From positions 9,749,439 through 9,813,438 of the forward strand of contig NC_135018.1 of assembly GCF_051020955.1 (NCBI RefSeq): a stretch of DNA of 64,000 nt, in the 5' to 3' direction. The notes under the pieces were generated by a model. The model had not been told where the DNA came from. It saw only the letters and a list, made by a program, of their open reading frames with translations, and made no database searches. Positions 25,431 to 37,800 of the stretch are shown here, in pieces; the first letter of the stretch is position 1; each line of letters begins with the position of its first letter. Origin of the DNA: Megalopta genalis. Its lineage: Eukaryota; Arthropoda; Insecta; Hymenoptera; Halictidae. A program made the translations under genes and the position numbers.

Positions 25431-27412
25431 CTGCTTAACAGATGGCAATATTCAATTTAACCTTGTAATGATATTTTTTGTTAATGTAGTTTTAGCTTCT
25501 TTTTAATGTATGGATTCGCTGATCTGAATTTTGTTTACTTGAAATTATTTTAGTACATTGTTTATGACATTGTTCGAAAGTGTTAGACTTTGTAATATGA
25601 GGAAACGTGTTCCGACTTTCTGGATTTTTGACAGCTGGAGAGAGCTTGAAAGCTTCAAGAGAAAATTGAAGAGGTTTTAGAGCCAATCGTTTGCGATACT
25701 ATATTTATTGCATCCCCTATTCCCAGTTCAGTCTCCTACCTTTACAAACTGAAGATTTCTCAAAGTTAAGCTACAGTAGCTACTGTAGCTTAAAAATTAA
25801 TTCTCAATGAATACAAAGAAATTGTTACTCGTTTAAAACTTTATATTAATATATCTATTTGATTTCCTGTTCCAAGTACAAACTACTCTGCCTTGAAAAT
25901 TCATTTTTCATTTCTCCTAGAAGACTCATTTTAAATCCTGCTAAGATTGAATTAAATTTTCTGAACGCTGACGATTCAAAGACGTCTTGAAGTCCAAAGA
26001 ATTTATAGAGGGAAGAAGAAATTAACAGAGATTTCATTTCCGCCGATCGTAGAATTTCAGCTGCAGGGTGCAGATTCTAAGCAGTAATTATCGATCGGCA
26101 TTTCATCGAGGATGTTTCGGGGGAAGTTCACGCGCGATTTCGAAGGGAGCAATTTCGCGGGAAAGGGTAGACCGATCGAGGCAGAACGGGGCGGATCATT
26201 TGTTATGCGTGACTGGCGGCCAACCGAGCTAAAATTGCGGTAGAAACAACGGCCGCCTGGATAGCGAGAAGAAGGCGGATACAGTCTAAACTTGGAAAGG
26301 AACTCGCCGGTCCTGGCCGGAATAAAAAGGGGAAACTTTAAGTTATCGCGCCTCTGGCGAAATCGCGAAACTTGTATCTGCCGACGTCGTCGTCGCGCGT
26401 CGGCGACAAAACGTTGCCGCGGCAGCGGCCGCGACCGAATAATATTTTATTCTCCTCGCTGTTACGGGAAATGCTTCGCAGCTTGAATACGTAACGCCGT
26501 TTTGATTAGAATATCGAGTGCGCTTAAACCCGGACTGTCGGATCGGGAACTTTCTGTTTTCGCGCTACACTGAAATACAGAAAATCAGGAAACGTTGCCG
26601 TGAGATTTGCGACTACGTTTGTCGGGCCAATTGAGCACATTGACGTCATCTTCATGAACGTTGCAACTTCTATCTACTTTCGTTTAAGCTACTACAGATT
26701 TCGGTCCTATATAAGTTGTTCTGAAATTATACATTTTCTGTCTGTGATATATTCTCGATTTCTATTTCTCTTCCAGCGGGAAATAAAAAATGAGTCTCCA
26801 AAAGTATAATCGATTAAAAGAGAAAAATAATTTCTGTCGAATTTCCTGGAAGCAGGATCTGCTTCCGAATTTTGCTGAGCCCGCGAGAATCGACGACAAT
26901 CGATTTCGACTTCCGGAAGTTTGCTCGTTAGAGGCCACAATGGGGGTCACCGAGACTGCAAAGAGACATCGCCGTCGCGTGGCTCGAATTAGACCGGGTG
27001 TCCCGGCAAAGCGGCATAGTTCGCGAATACAGCAAGCGTTTCTGACCCCGAGCCGTGTTCGAAAATTAAAAATAGAACTTGTTCGATGCGCAAGGTCGGT
27101 AAAATGACGGTGTTACGGGGATGATATCAACTTATCTCGGAGCCAGTGGTAAGGTGGCCGTCGCCGATCTTCTATAGGTTCAGAGGCAGGCGGGCTTCAC
27201 CTTTTCATCTCAGTCGAGCCGATACCCGACCTTGATTGAAAAGCAGATGACGCGGAATAAGGAGTTTTCCGAGAGAGGAGCGACGGGGAGAGAGAGCGAG
27301 AGAGAGGCAGAGAGGCGGGGTCCAGAGAAAATGTCTCTACCCTAGGGGCTCTCCAATTTCTCAGAAACGCGGAATTTATTTCATTCCCCTGGCTCTGTCG
27401 ACGTCTCGGGCA
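25431..27412. other. Gene-free region, fifth part
   Basis: Nothing recognised apart from a perfect 28-bp palindrome at 25766-25793 and a GA-rich stretch near 27270-27320. The open frame at 26790-27107 has no recognisable domain. Confidence 0.5.
25766..25793. repeat. Perfect 28-bp palindrome
   Basis: Two 14-nt halves, ttaagctacagtag followed directly by its exact reverse complement. No flanking target duplication or other copy seen. Confidence 0.85.
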
Positions 27413-27701
27413 AAGACGAAGACGAAGACGAAGACCAAGAAGACGAAGACGTAGAAGACGAAAACGAAGAAGACGAAGACGAAGACGAAGACGAAGACGA
27501 AGACGAAGACGAAGAAGACGAAGACGTAGAAGACGAAAACGAAGAAGACGAAGACGTAGAAGACGAAGACGAAGAAGAAGTCGAAGACGAAGCGAAGACG
27601 AAGACGAAGACGAAGAAGACGATGACGAAGACGAAGACGAAGACGAAGACGAAGACGAAGACGAAGACGAAGACGAAGACGAAGACGAAGACGAAAACGA
27701 A
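27413..27701. repeat. (GACGAA)n satellite, about 290 bp
   Basis: Almost pure GACGAA/GAAGAC hexamers with scattered gta, aaa and gaa variants. One + strand frame reads an unbroken Asp/Glu run with a few Val, Asn and Gln, but it opens just after a stop, lacks an ATG, and shifts to Thr/Lys repeats near 27594. The minus-strand frames read Phe/Val or Ser/Thr repeats. All are microsatellite translation, not evidence of a protein. Confidence 0.9.
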
Positions 27702-29990
27702 AGACAGCCGAGTCTGGCGAAGGAGAGACGATAATCTTCCGCAAAACGTTTTTCGGTCGAAATGCTTGTACAGTAGAAGCCCGATTGTTACACAGGAACG
27801 GGACCGAGAACGCGTGAAAACGAGGCGCCTCGCCGCGGCATTTTCCTCCATTCTTATTTTCTTTGACCGACTGACTGCGCAGCGATTCTTTCTAAACTGG
27901 TGACGTTCTCCTAACTCTTTCGCGTCATATGACGGCCAATGCTCGTCACGCGACCGTGATGTCATTTTTGAGCTATTTATAATATTTTCCCTGAGACTAA
28001 TTTTGATTTACGTGAAATAAACAATCTTCTGTGTTATTTGTATACCTCGGTGCAAAGCATTCGACTTTTGAGATGGTGGATAGAAGAAAGATCGGAATAA
28101 GGTGGTATATATTTGTATAACCTAGAAAACGCCTAGAAAAGCACATTTATATATATATAAATGCGCTATCCATAATTGTAAAATATTTTGGACCGAAACG
28201 ATCGTTTTTACATTTTGTAAAAATTTCGTTAGATTAGAAGAAGGAAGGCGGATAGGAGTCTACAATATTCAAAAAATGTAGTAAAGCGAATCACTTTACT
28301 GTGTATTCGATGGAAACTCTCTGCACAGAGAGTATTATACTAGAAATTTTTAGCTTGAAATATTATTCGACGAATCAAGCGGTCTTCTCTTTTTGTTTGA
28401 CTTTAAACAAATAGAATAACCAATAGAGGAATATTTTTGCCCGATAGGTCTGCAAAGTTCGCTGAATCGAAATTCGCGAAGGTCGGAGGAGGACTCGCTG
28501 ACCAAACAGAATAGTCGATAGTCCAGTTTGTTCCTAGTCGGGGTCGTAATTTTTTAACAATTCGCTGAATGGTTCGCGAACGTTGAACGACCCCCCGGTT
28601 CTGTGAAAAGAGACGACCGACGAAGGAATATTACAACTCGAGCCGAGCTGATGTTTCGTAGCTCGTAGTCGTTCGACAGACCATAGTTTTCGAGGAAAAC
28701 GAATCGTAAAACCTGCAGGAATAGCGTGATCTTGTAGAGAATTCATGAAAGTGGTGCTTGCCCGGGGGGGAGGGGGGGGGATAAGATGTACGAAGTGTAC
28801 GTTACCGAACGAAGACGATGAGATACAAGCGGAATGCGGCTTGGTAGTCGGAGCACAATGAGGAATTCGGTATTGATAACTGGCTGCGATCTGGAGGCAG
28901 CATGTTAATGTCCTATACCAAGAAATTGGGCGGCTTTGGTCTACCTTTTCGACGGTACTCGTAATAGGAATACGTCGAGTGAATACCAAAACTCATCGAG
29001 ACAATGAGAGTGAGTCATGAATCACGAACCGCGAAATGAATCGGTCTTTCCTTCCATGGACAGTGACCCCAACAAAAATAAAGCGAGAAGTTCTGTGAAC
29101 CGGTTAACAATATACTGAGCCGTTATCGGTGTACATTGACCTGCAGCTTGTTCCTCGATAACTGCACTGTGTGCAGGGATTTTATTTCAAAACTGTTAAC
29201 ATGGCTGTGTCAATAAACAACGCAGCCGTGGAACTGAAAACGAATTGGATATCGTATCTTCTCCATTCCTTGTTTTTGTTGTAACCTGCGCCATGAAGCT
29301 GTATTTGTGTTCACCATTTAATACTATTATACTCTATTATTACCGATTTAATATCGATACTTGAAGTCCTGTAACTCCGTGGAAAAAGATCTCAATACAT
29401 TTTCTATACCGAGCGCGTGAAAGTAGAGTCTATTCTTCAAAATGACCACGGACAGAACAGTCTATGATTCGTTTGTAGGAAGTTGTAGGAGCTAAAAGTT
29501 TAACGATAGCGATAGTTTAGTTTCGTAGAGAAGTTCTGCAGTGGCCATTCAAAAATTTTCGGAAAGCACAGATTGGACCATAAGCCTCTCGGACAGGTAT
29601 ACAATTGATACGGGAGACGTGAACCGTGTACAAGCACAAGGCACATGGGAGCTAGACATGGTTAACGCGCAAGCGACAGAGACATAAAAAGAATGATCCC
29701 CGGGTCGGGAGCGTTAACTATTCATAGTACAATGGTAATAAGAGTTGGCGTTAAACAAACTTATTACTCAACCGAATAGATAACGGTGCTTACGGGGGAA
29801 AGATTGCGTTTCGGTTCGAAAGGAAGGAACAGATTTCACGTCCAGTTAGCGCCTTCGAGTCTTTGGTACGTGGTTTATGCCAGTTTAACACGATTCACTG
29901 ATAATGACGGGGTCGTGGTCTCGTATCCACTTGGTCAGCTTGATATTCGCACCGAGTCACGCAACAACGTGTCACGCAACTCTCGGACCT
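27702..29990. other. Gene-free region, sixth part
   Basis: No gene recognised. Contains a perfect 20-bp AT palindrome (catttatatatatataaatg, 28144-28163), a short hairpin actctctg/cagagagt at 28316-28333, and G runs at 28764-28780. The 151-codon minus-strand frame at 28534-28989 overlaps the G run and has no recognisable domain. Confidence 0.5.
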
Positions 29991-30070
29991 GCGAGGCACG
30001 GCGAGGCAGGGCGAGGCATGGCGAGGCACGGCGAGGCACGGCGAGGCACGGCGAGACGAGGCGAGCCGAG
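29991..30070 (+). repeat. 10-bp GC-rich tandem repeat, 8 units
   Basis: Eight consecutive 10-mers of the form gcgaggcacg, most identical, the last ones drifting to gcgagacgag and gcgagccgag. Confidence 0.9.
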
Positions 30071-30559
30071 GCAACGCCAATTGTCACGGCATAGTGATCC
30101 TTAATTACTGTCTCCCATCGGCCCGTGTCCCAGTCCATCGATACGTTCGCTTCCGTCCCCGCTCTAATCACCGAAAAAATCCTGAACAATGATCACGCGA
30201 GTCTCCGAACCGATCTGTCCACCAGATACACCGGCTGCTCGAAAGTATACGCCCGGCCATGATTTATTGCCGCCTCTCGCGTTAACAATCTCGCCAATAA
30301 ACGGCATTCGAGCCTTATCTACATCTGCATTGCGACCGGCCATTATTCTCCGGAAGAAGAGAATGTCTCTGCATAAAGCTGCGGTAGAAATTCAAGACAA
30401 TTGAACGTTTTGTTTGCGAATTGTAGCCCAGGGTCGCATGGGCAAGTTGCTTTATCAGGTTAGTCTATAAGCTACGTTAATAGAATCTTAATAGAATCTT
30501 TCTCTCTTCCAGATATTTCCAAATCTCTCTCTATTCGAGATTATTTTGATTTTTATTCG

Positions 30560-30562
<3 letters not shown>

Positions 30563-30596
<34 letters not shown>
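30563..30596 (+). repeat. (GA)n microsatellite
   Basis: About 17 uninterrupted GA dinucleotides. Confidence 0.95.
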
Positions 30597-30598
<2 letters not shown>

Positions 30599-31353
30599 AG
30601 GCAGTTTTTGATATGTTACTTGTTTACACTTTGATAACGCTAGTTGCGTTAATATTTAGTCGACGTTCAGAAATGATTTAGTAGCGATAATATCGCTGAG
30701 AATTGTAGATTTCCAAAATTAGTTGATAATATTCAAACGTTTTCGTTTTTTCTAAATCTTTGGAAATTTGGTGGGGCATGTTTTGATTAATTTAATAGGC
30801 TTCCTGTTTTCTTTGCAACATCATACATCCTCCGACAGAACAAAGATCATTTCTTGAGGATCCAGATCTTGTGACCACCAATATGTGTATTCAGTCTATA
30901 GGTGAAATCTTCGTAACAGGAAAATATTATTTTCTTCTTATTCAGAAGAATAGAATAATAGTTGTAGAGCGATTCAAGCTCTATTTATTTTGTAAATGAA
31001 ATATTTCAAATGCGAAAACATTATTAGAAATAATTGAACAAAAAAAAAAAATATTCTTAAAAAGACTCGCGATATTTATCTCGCAGATTTAATATTTTTT
31101 GTAGAATGTCACTTTATTTCTGATGGGATGAATTGGGTAATAATGATAGAAAGATTCGTACTCGATTTGTTTCCTGTATTGAACACTGCTAGTAGACAGA
31201 TATTATGTCATTAACATTGAGATGAATCTAATAACGTTCGTAGAAAGACTAAAACTCTACCTTTTTTTTTTAAGGATAAAACTTCGTTAATAGAGAAATA
31301 TTCTTATGTTTCTAGCGTGAATAATAGAATGACATATTTGGAAGCATTTACTT

Positions 31354-31490
31354 AACGAATGAAATATGCATAGCAAAGAAATTGTTATATATATTATTGA
31401 TAATCCTGTTTTCACACGAAAATAACGAATGAAATATTCCTATCATGGAAATTGTTTTATATATTGTTGATAATCCTCCTTTCAAATAAA
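31354..31490 (+). repeat. 70-bp tandem duplication
   Basis: aacgaatgaaatat at 31354 recurs at 31424, followed in both by gaaattgtt.tatatat, ttgataatcct and a ttca-rich end. Two diverged copies. Confidence 0.75.
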
Positions 31491-32821
31491 AATTCGCAAA
31501 CTGCAAACAGTCATATAATCTGATGGAAAGGATGGGACAGATTCAAAGAGACTAACGGTGAACAAGCGTTACGATAAACCTTGCAATCTTTTGACATTTT
31601 AATTAAAGTAAAGTGTGTTTGTAAACAGACGGATCCTCCAAAAATGTATATTTGGACAGCTTTTCGAGTCAGCGAAGAGGATGGGGCGTTAATGGGGCTC
31701 GTCTCGAAAGAAAAAACGCAGGATCAGGGTGGTGCTCGAAGGACGCAGGGGGCGGATCCTTCGCGTTCGAAAAGGGGCTCCGCGAGCATGGTGGCCGAGC
31801 TCGTGCGAAGGACGCGTCGTTACTCTTCATCTACGGAATGGCCTTTAATAGCGATGATGATAAAATATCGCGGCAGGATTTTACGGAACGCAGCTACGTA
31901 CTAGACAGGAGGAGGGGGCCATGGAAACACGTGAAACCAAGAGGGAGGCGTTGCTCGGCTATTATTTCGTCGGCTGCCTTGACAAACGATTACGCAAGCG
32001 CCACTTTCGCGAAAACTAAGAAAACACTCTCGCTAAATCATAAGAAGCCATTACCGAAGGCGCGGCCGTCTTCGTATAATGGTTCGCGCGGAGGGTTCAA
32101 GGCAAGGACCAAGGACCAAGGATTCGTTTACCCTTTTTTCTCCTCGACGCGACGGTGACCTTTCCTCCGCGATTTGTCAAGTTCAAAGGATGGCCGCCAA
32201 GGCGCGCCAGCCCCGTGTGTTTATCTTCCTCCTAATGTTCCTTCCTCCCCCTTCTTCCGAGCGTTGATGCCCCGGACCGATGAATTTTTCAAAGGGTGGA
32301 AAGAAATCTTCCTTCGAGAGTCGGACCTCGGAACTCGGACCTGCATTACTTCTGCAGCACGAATTTTTGAGCACCGTTACGTACTCCCACGTCTGTCAGC
32401 GTTAACGAACCTTTCAATCGATTCCGAGACGATCGATTCGTCTGGAAAGCTATCGTTTGCATTTTTACACTGCCCAAGTGTCGTAGCAAAAGTAGGTATC
32501 TATTGTAGGTAATCACGTGCATAATCTTTCCTCAACTCCTCGCCCTATTAGTTCTTCAGATGCTCCGTTGCTTTGAACAAATTTTCTTATAACTAGGAAA
32601 TTTTGAAAAGTTAACATGTACGATACTGGATACTCTCTCGGTCTCCTTGCACTTTGCAGATCCTAATCAACATTTGGTACGCTGAATAAATTCTCTTAAA
32701 AATTGATTAATTGATTTTTAACTATATACCATTGAAATTATATTTAATACTAATTTAAAGTCGCTGCAATGGAAGATTGACTTATGATGAACGAAGTCAT
32801 AGAAGAAATCATAGAAGAAAG

Positions 32822-32960
32822 TACAGTAAATTCTCCCTAATTAACGCTCAGATTGTGCACAAAAATGGACAATTTGGGAAGAGGTGATACAATTATTCAA
32901 GCCCCGTGTCTTGCTTTTTTATAGTTGTTGACAATCGGTAACTATAAGAACGAGCCGCAA
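32822..32960. mobile_element. Truncated copy of the intron-2 MITE
   Basis: Starts tacagtaaattctccctaat, matching the left end of the 2598 element, continues through the cagattgtgcacaaaaatgg and atagttgttgacaatcggta segments, and stops after gaacgagccgcaagg. Most of the right arm is missing. Sequence after the break shows no inverse of the left end. Confidence 0.7.
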
Positions 32961-33112
32961 GGTCTGTCCTTGGTTGTTCAATCAATTACTATAGTTATGG
33001 GACCTTTTGAAGTTGTTCTCTGACAGTTGTCGAGAAAGAGATATTATTTGTTTCTAAATCACTCGTTCACTCACATCATTAATAGTAAAGAGAATTAATG
33101 AGATTCTGTTAG

Positions 33113-33150
33113 GAACCACTGTACTATATATAAATATAGTACAGTGGTTC
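33113..33150. repeat. Perfect 17-bp hairpin with 4-nt loop
   Basis: gaaccactgtactatat, loop ataa, then the exact reverse complement. Stem-loop DNA, possibly a relic of a transposon end or a cruciform. The flanks lack direct repeats that would suggest an insertion. Too short for a usual microRNA precursor. Confidence 0.8.
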
Positions 33151-34421
33151 ACACAGGAAAAAATAGTTTCGACGTCTGAAAGAATGCAAACAAAACGCCG
33201 ATTTCGCAGAATTTCACAGGTTTCTAAATGTTTAAAATCCTGCGATGTCATCGGAAACATGAAACTCATTATCTACGTGTCCGAAACAGCGAGGAGATCA
33301 TGAGCAAGCGTAGAATGCAAGCTTCGATCGGCCAAAACGATGCGACGCGATGGTATCGAATGTTTGCGGGCGATTTCTCATCAAGCCATGGAATCTGTGC
33401 GAAATTACAATTGTTTGTATCCCGAGAGGCCAGCAAAGGGTGCAGAAGGTAAAAGAGAACGATGCTGAACCTGGAGCCGGTTCCAGAGCTTTTGCCTTTT
33501 ATCTTAGACTTTCTTAGTTCCGCTGTTTTCCCGGGATGTTTTATTTTATTTGTCTTCGTCGCTCGAAAAAGCCGCGCCGCTCTTTGGCCAACGTGGAAGG
33601 ATTCAAGGAACAATGGTCTGGCGGTTATCGGAAGTTGTTTGTCGGCCAATTAGGATAATGGTTCGCCTTTGCTCGTCCGTTCCATTCCATTCTATTCCGC
33701 TACATCTCGGAGTGCCAGGTCGATTAATACGGCCGAAGATAAAAGAACTTTGTAACATCCTTCGCGATTTGGAAGCAAGCAATGCTTCGCGCCGGAACGA
33801 ATGAAAATAAATTCGTTTGCGAAGGCGGTCGGTTCTCGTCTTTGTTCGCGACGGACCGTGGAATTTGTAAGCTCTTTAACGAGTCGCACGACTACACGCC
33901 GAAAACATTTGAATATTTTCCTGGTCTGTTCAATCCTCGCATAAAAGTTGCGGTTTTACGACGACATTTTAATAACGTCGCCCCTCTCTATCGTTTCCAT
34001 TTTGTTTCCGATAATAACCCGCGCGGATCTCTCTCAGCGCATTAGCTTAGAATTGCAGATTGAATGTGTCGAAAACGATTAATACACTGTGAAATTAATA
34101 ACGACAATAACGTGGCCTTCTAGCCGCCGCGCGCAGTTACAATTCAGATTAAATTAATAGCGGCGATTCCGGTGATTTCAATTTTCAATGGCGCCATTCA
34201 AGCCGCAACATTCATTTCGCTTTACCGATGTTTCCATCCGTTGATCAATTAACGGGAATCCGAGTAGATTATATATCTGTGGAAATTACTTCATGGCCCG
34301 GAGTTTTTATGAAACGGATTTCAGTTTCAGATATCTGAACGGCGGTAATGATTGTGCTCGTCTTGGAGAACGTAAGCTCGAGAAACGTAAGCATGCAGGA
34401 GACAGGATGTCGCGAGTTTCT
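33151..34421. other. Gene-free region, eighth part
   Basis: Mixed composition, no recognisable gene. Overlapping open frames on both strands at 33228-34045 (up to 126 codons) match no domain I know. Confidence 0.5.
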
Positions 34422-34425
34422 TTAA

Positions 34426-34812
34426 CCCCTTGACTACGGCAGACTTTGAGACGCGTCGGCCGTACCATACGGCAGAAATTGAACTAACATTGAACGAACT
34501 TTTGGATAGGGACGCATTTTTGTGAAAACATATTTTAATATTTCAAAAACTAAATTTCACTACATTGAAACAATATTATTTATTTCTCTGAATCGAATTA
34601 CTATAAATGTTACAAATTTAATATTAATGTAAAACTTGTTTCTCGTCTAACTGAGATAAGATTTATCGAAATAAATATCGATAAAATTTTCTGGGCGTCC
34701 ATAGGCGCCCTCCGTGTCAGAAAACAAAACTGCATCGAACGCCTATAGGTGCTCTGAGTGTCACAAACGCAAAATTCCTAAGCGCCTATGGGCGTCCACA
34801 GTAGCCTAGGGG
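34426..34812. mobile_element. piggyBac-like non-autonomous element (387 bp)
   Basis: Flanked on both sides by TTAA (34422-34425 and 34813-34816), the piggyBac target site. The left terminus reads CCCCTTGACTAC, and the right terminus in reverse complement reads CCCCTAGGCTAC, 10 of 12 matching. Near the right end are three related 16-18 nt words, tccataggcgccctc, cgcctataggtgctctg and cgcctatgggcgtcc, spaced about 50 bp apart, each followed by a gtgtca or a similar spacer. No transposase is present. Confidence 0.8.
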
Positions 34813-34816
34813 TTAA

Positions 34817-37800
34817 TATCTCGTCGCGTGCCCCGCAGTTGTTTAGAAGCAGCATCGCGCGACCCCGATAAGGCGCGTGTCGTATTTGTTAAGCGGACCA
34901 CCGGCACGCTTCTAAATATTTGTGAATTTGTGGCTTCCAGGTCTCATCACCGAATCGTAAAGTCGTCGCAGTCCGATCGCGCGAGCCACGCGGAATAATA
35001 ATTGCCGGAGGGGCGGCTATTGCCAAGAGATTTTCTGACAAACTCGTGAGACGAGCCACATTTTTTGCGGCTCTACCGTGATACCTTTCACGATGAATAT
35101 TGCCCCACGGAATTCCAATCAATCCCTCGTGTCGCAATTTCACTTCATTTCTACCAGCTGGCCGGGGAAACATAGATTTTTGAAATAGTTTGTATCTTCC
35201 CATGTAGTACAGAATTTGACAAATGAACGTTCCTTGAAATATAAAAGTAGTGACATATGGAAACTGCATTATCAAATACTAAACTACGTAATATTCATAT
35301 GTAATTACTATTCCAAACAAACTTTATTTGCCATTCTGTATCATATGAGAAGATACAAATATTTGTATATTATATTTTTCCTCGGTCCTGAAACTCTTCG
35401 AATACGATGCTTCCTTTGTTCGCAGTTACCTTTGTTGGTCTACGTTCTAGTTTGCGCACTACAGTTGTACGCAAAGGGACACTTCGATAATACTGACACA
35501 GTCTTCTTCGTGAAAATATTCTGAATTGAATGTCGAGCATCCAATTCTTTCGTAATTAATGGCGATGCAATGATTTTCACCTTTCCTATCGTCGTCAAAA
35601 CGATTGAAATATCACCTATGCGTATTACTATTCTCGGACAATCGAATTGAAATCGAAGAACGATTCAATGAAATCGAGGAACGATTTTTCGAGAGACGGG
35701 AAAGAAGCTAAGTTTTTATTTTGCGACTGCGGGAAAAGCGGGACGAAGTCGTGAATCGGCCGGACAATTAGACCCGGTGCCGGTGGTGGTGGCCCATTTA
35801 TGCGACTATCGAATCGCGCGAGATTATACAATCCCCCAACGCTGCGGTCGAACCGCTCTCCTTGTGTTATCTTCCTGCTGGTGGAAAAGCGTAGGCGAAG
35901 AAATTCCAGAGAATTCTGTTGCTACCGTTCCAACGACGGTTGCGGTCCGCGTGAATGTGAACAAAGATCATTTCGTGATAGCGGACACATACCTCGCGCG
36001 GAATGAACCGTAAAAACCTCGTAAAATCGTCTTTCCAGCTACGCTCCCGTGTCAGCCGGCCACGTTCGCGACCGTTGGATTTTCTTTCCAACGACTATAG
36101 ATTCTTTTTCAACTTTCCATTCCTCTTCCGGCATTTTTGCAAATTACACGACGGTTCCGCGCGTGCCTCTTTTCCAGAAGAATGCCTCGTTTCCGGCGCA
36201 ACAGACAAATCTACCAGCATTGCTACCGCGCCTGGAAAACTTTATTTCCTCGGGCGTCCACCTGTTCAAATTACACTTTCGATTATTGATGATTGTTTTG
36301 TTCCTGGTCCGATACTTCCAGCCTGCCCCGGAGCTTCATCGATACAATATCAATTTCGCTTTCACCGCTAGCAGATTTAATATTCTGTTTGGCGACAGCC
36401 TAGGCCACAGTTCGCCATTATTCGAATTAATTTGAATAAATGTTTATCGAAGATAATTATCCGAATGAATTCGTTTTAGTCGAATATCTTATACGAAACA
36501 CGATTATTCATTTTTCGTAACAAATTAAGCTATCTATTTATTCGAATAATTCTTTATTCCCAACAAAATTGTTCGGGATCGCGGTATGATAATTCGATTA
36601 GCATCTCATAATTGCCATTCGAATCCAAAGGATTAGAACGTGTCGAATTTATTCTCTTAACGAAATGCAATACAGTGTAATTTAGTTTTCAGCTCTTTTA
36701 TTATTTTGTGTTCTCGGTGAAACGATTTTCTTTCGTAAATTAAACGCGAGTTTGTGAATTCTCGATAAATTTACCTCGCATCACCGTTACCTCGATGACC
36801 GTGTTAAACGAGAATCTCCTACATCGACGTGCTAGTCAGATAATTCCGAAGTGTCCTTCTACACGCATAAACAGATTTTCGTATAATGGAAATTTCGGAT
36901 AAGCTGCTTCCGATAATCGGTACTTTGCCGTGCCATCGTTTCAGCAACACAACTTTCCTATTAGCCTTTTGAGATCCTCTATCTCTATCCGGACGGTCTC
37001 AATCACTTTAGCTCGTGTTTATTCCGCTATGGCTACACAATAATACCCGCGTTGCCGGTTTGCGCTCCGCAAAGTCTATCTGAATTTTTAGCCGACGGAT
37101 TATCCCCTGTATTCGAATAATCATGACCAAACGATCCACATTATTATAAATAAAATGAAACGTTGCAATAAATATTTCTTCCTTTTGTATTTACCAGTGA
37201 AATTGTATTTCAAATTTTATGGCACATGCGAGACAAAAATTAATGATTGAAATTTCATACTGCATAATTTTCATTCCGTCGATGCAAACAAATTCTATTC
37301 GGCGCAAAGATTCGCAATCTATTGATTAAAATCGTTATAAAATTTGCACATTTTGTCTCTTATGAATACAATTTAGTAAATAAGCAAACTCTCCGTGCAT
37401 ATATTTACTAACATATAAACTGAGGCAAGAACCGAAATTAATGTAGCTCGTTGCACAAATCATTGAGGAACACCGACGATGAGATACGTTTTTGTAGAAC
37501 GGTAATAAAATTTCCACATTTAATTTTCCAACAGTGTTGTGCAATTAAATAAATGACCAACATTTTCCTTATGCAAGTTTACCAATACACAAACGAAAGT
37601 ATTGGGAACCAAAATGATCGTATCTTGCTACTGAAATTGGAAAGTTAAAGTAACAATAATAGCCACTGTAAAATCGTAAGTAATGGATAAATAGTAGTAA
37701 AGTTTGTGTGAAAATTCACTAACTTGAGAATCCAAATAAATCACTAATCTGAGATAGAGATAATCTGAAATAAACACTTCCGCAAGAAAAATCGGGAACA

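Larger units (their letters stand above)
30071..32821. other. Gene-free region, seventh part, with microsatellites
   Basis: Contains (GA)n at 30563-30596 and a 70-bp tandem duplication at 31354-31490. The GC-richer patch 31640-32300 gives long open frames (up to 168 codons at 31652-32158) with no recognisable domain; I do not call them genes. Confidence 0.5.

Noticed and set aside
27376..27965. Long Ser/Thr, Phe/Val and Lys/Thr repeat frames
   Set aside because: All are produced by the (GACGAA)n microsatellite in alternative frames.
31652..32158. 168-codon + strand frame
   Set aside because: No recognisable domain, overlapped by another equally long frame, in a GC-richer patch.
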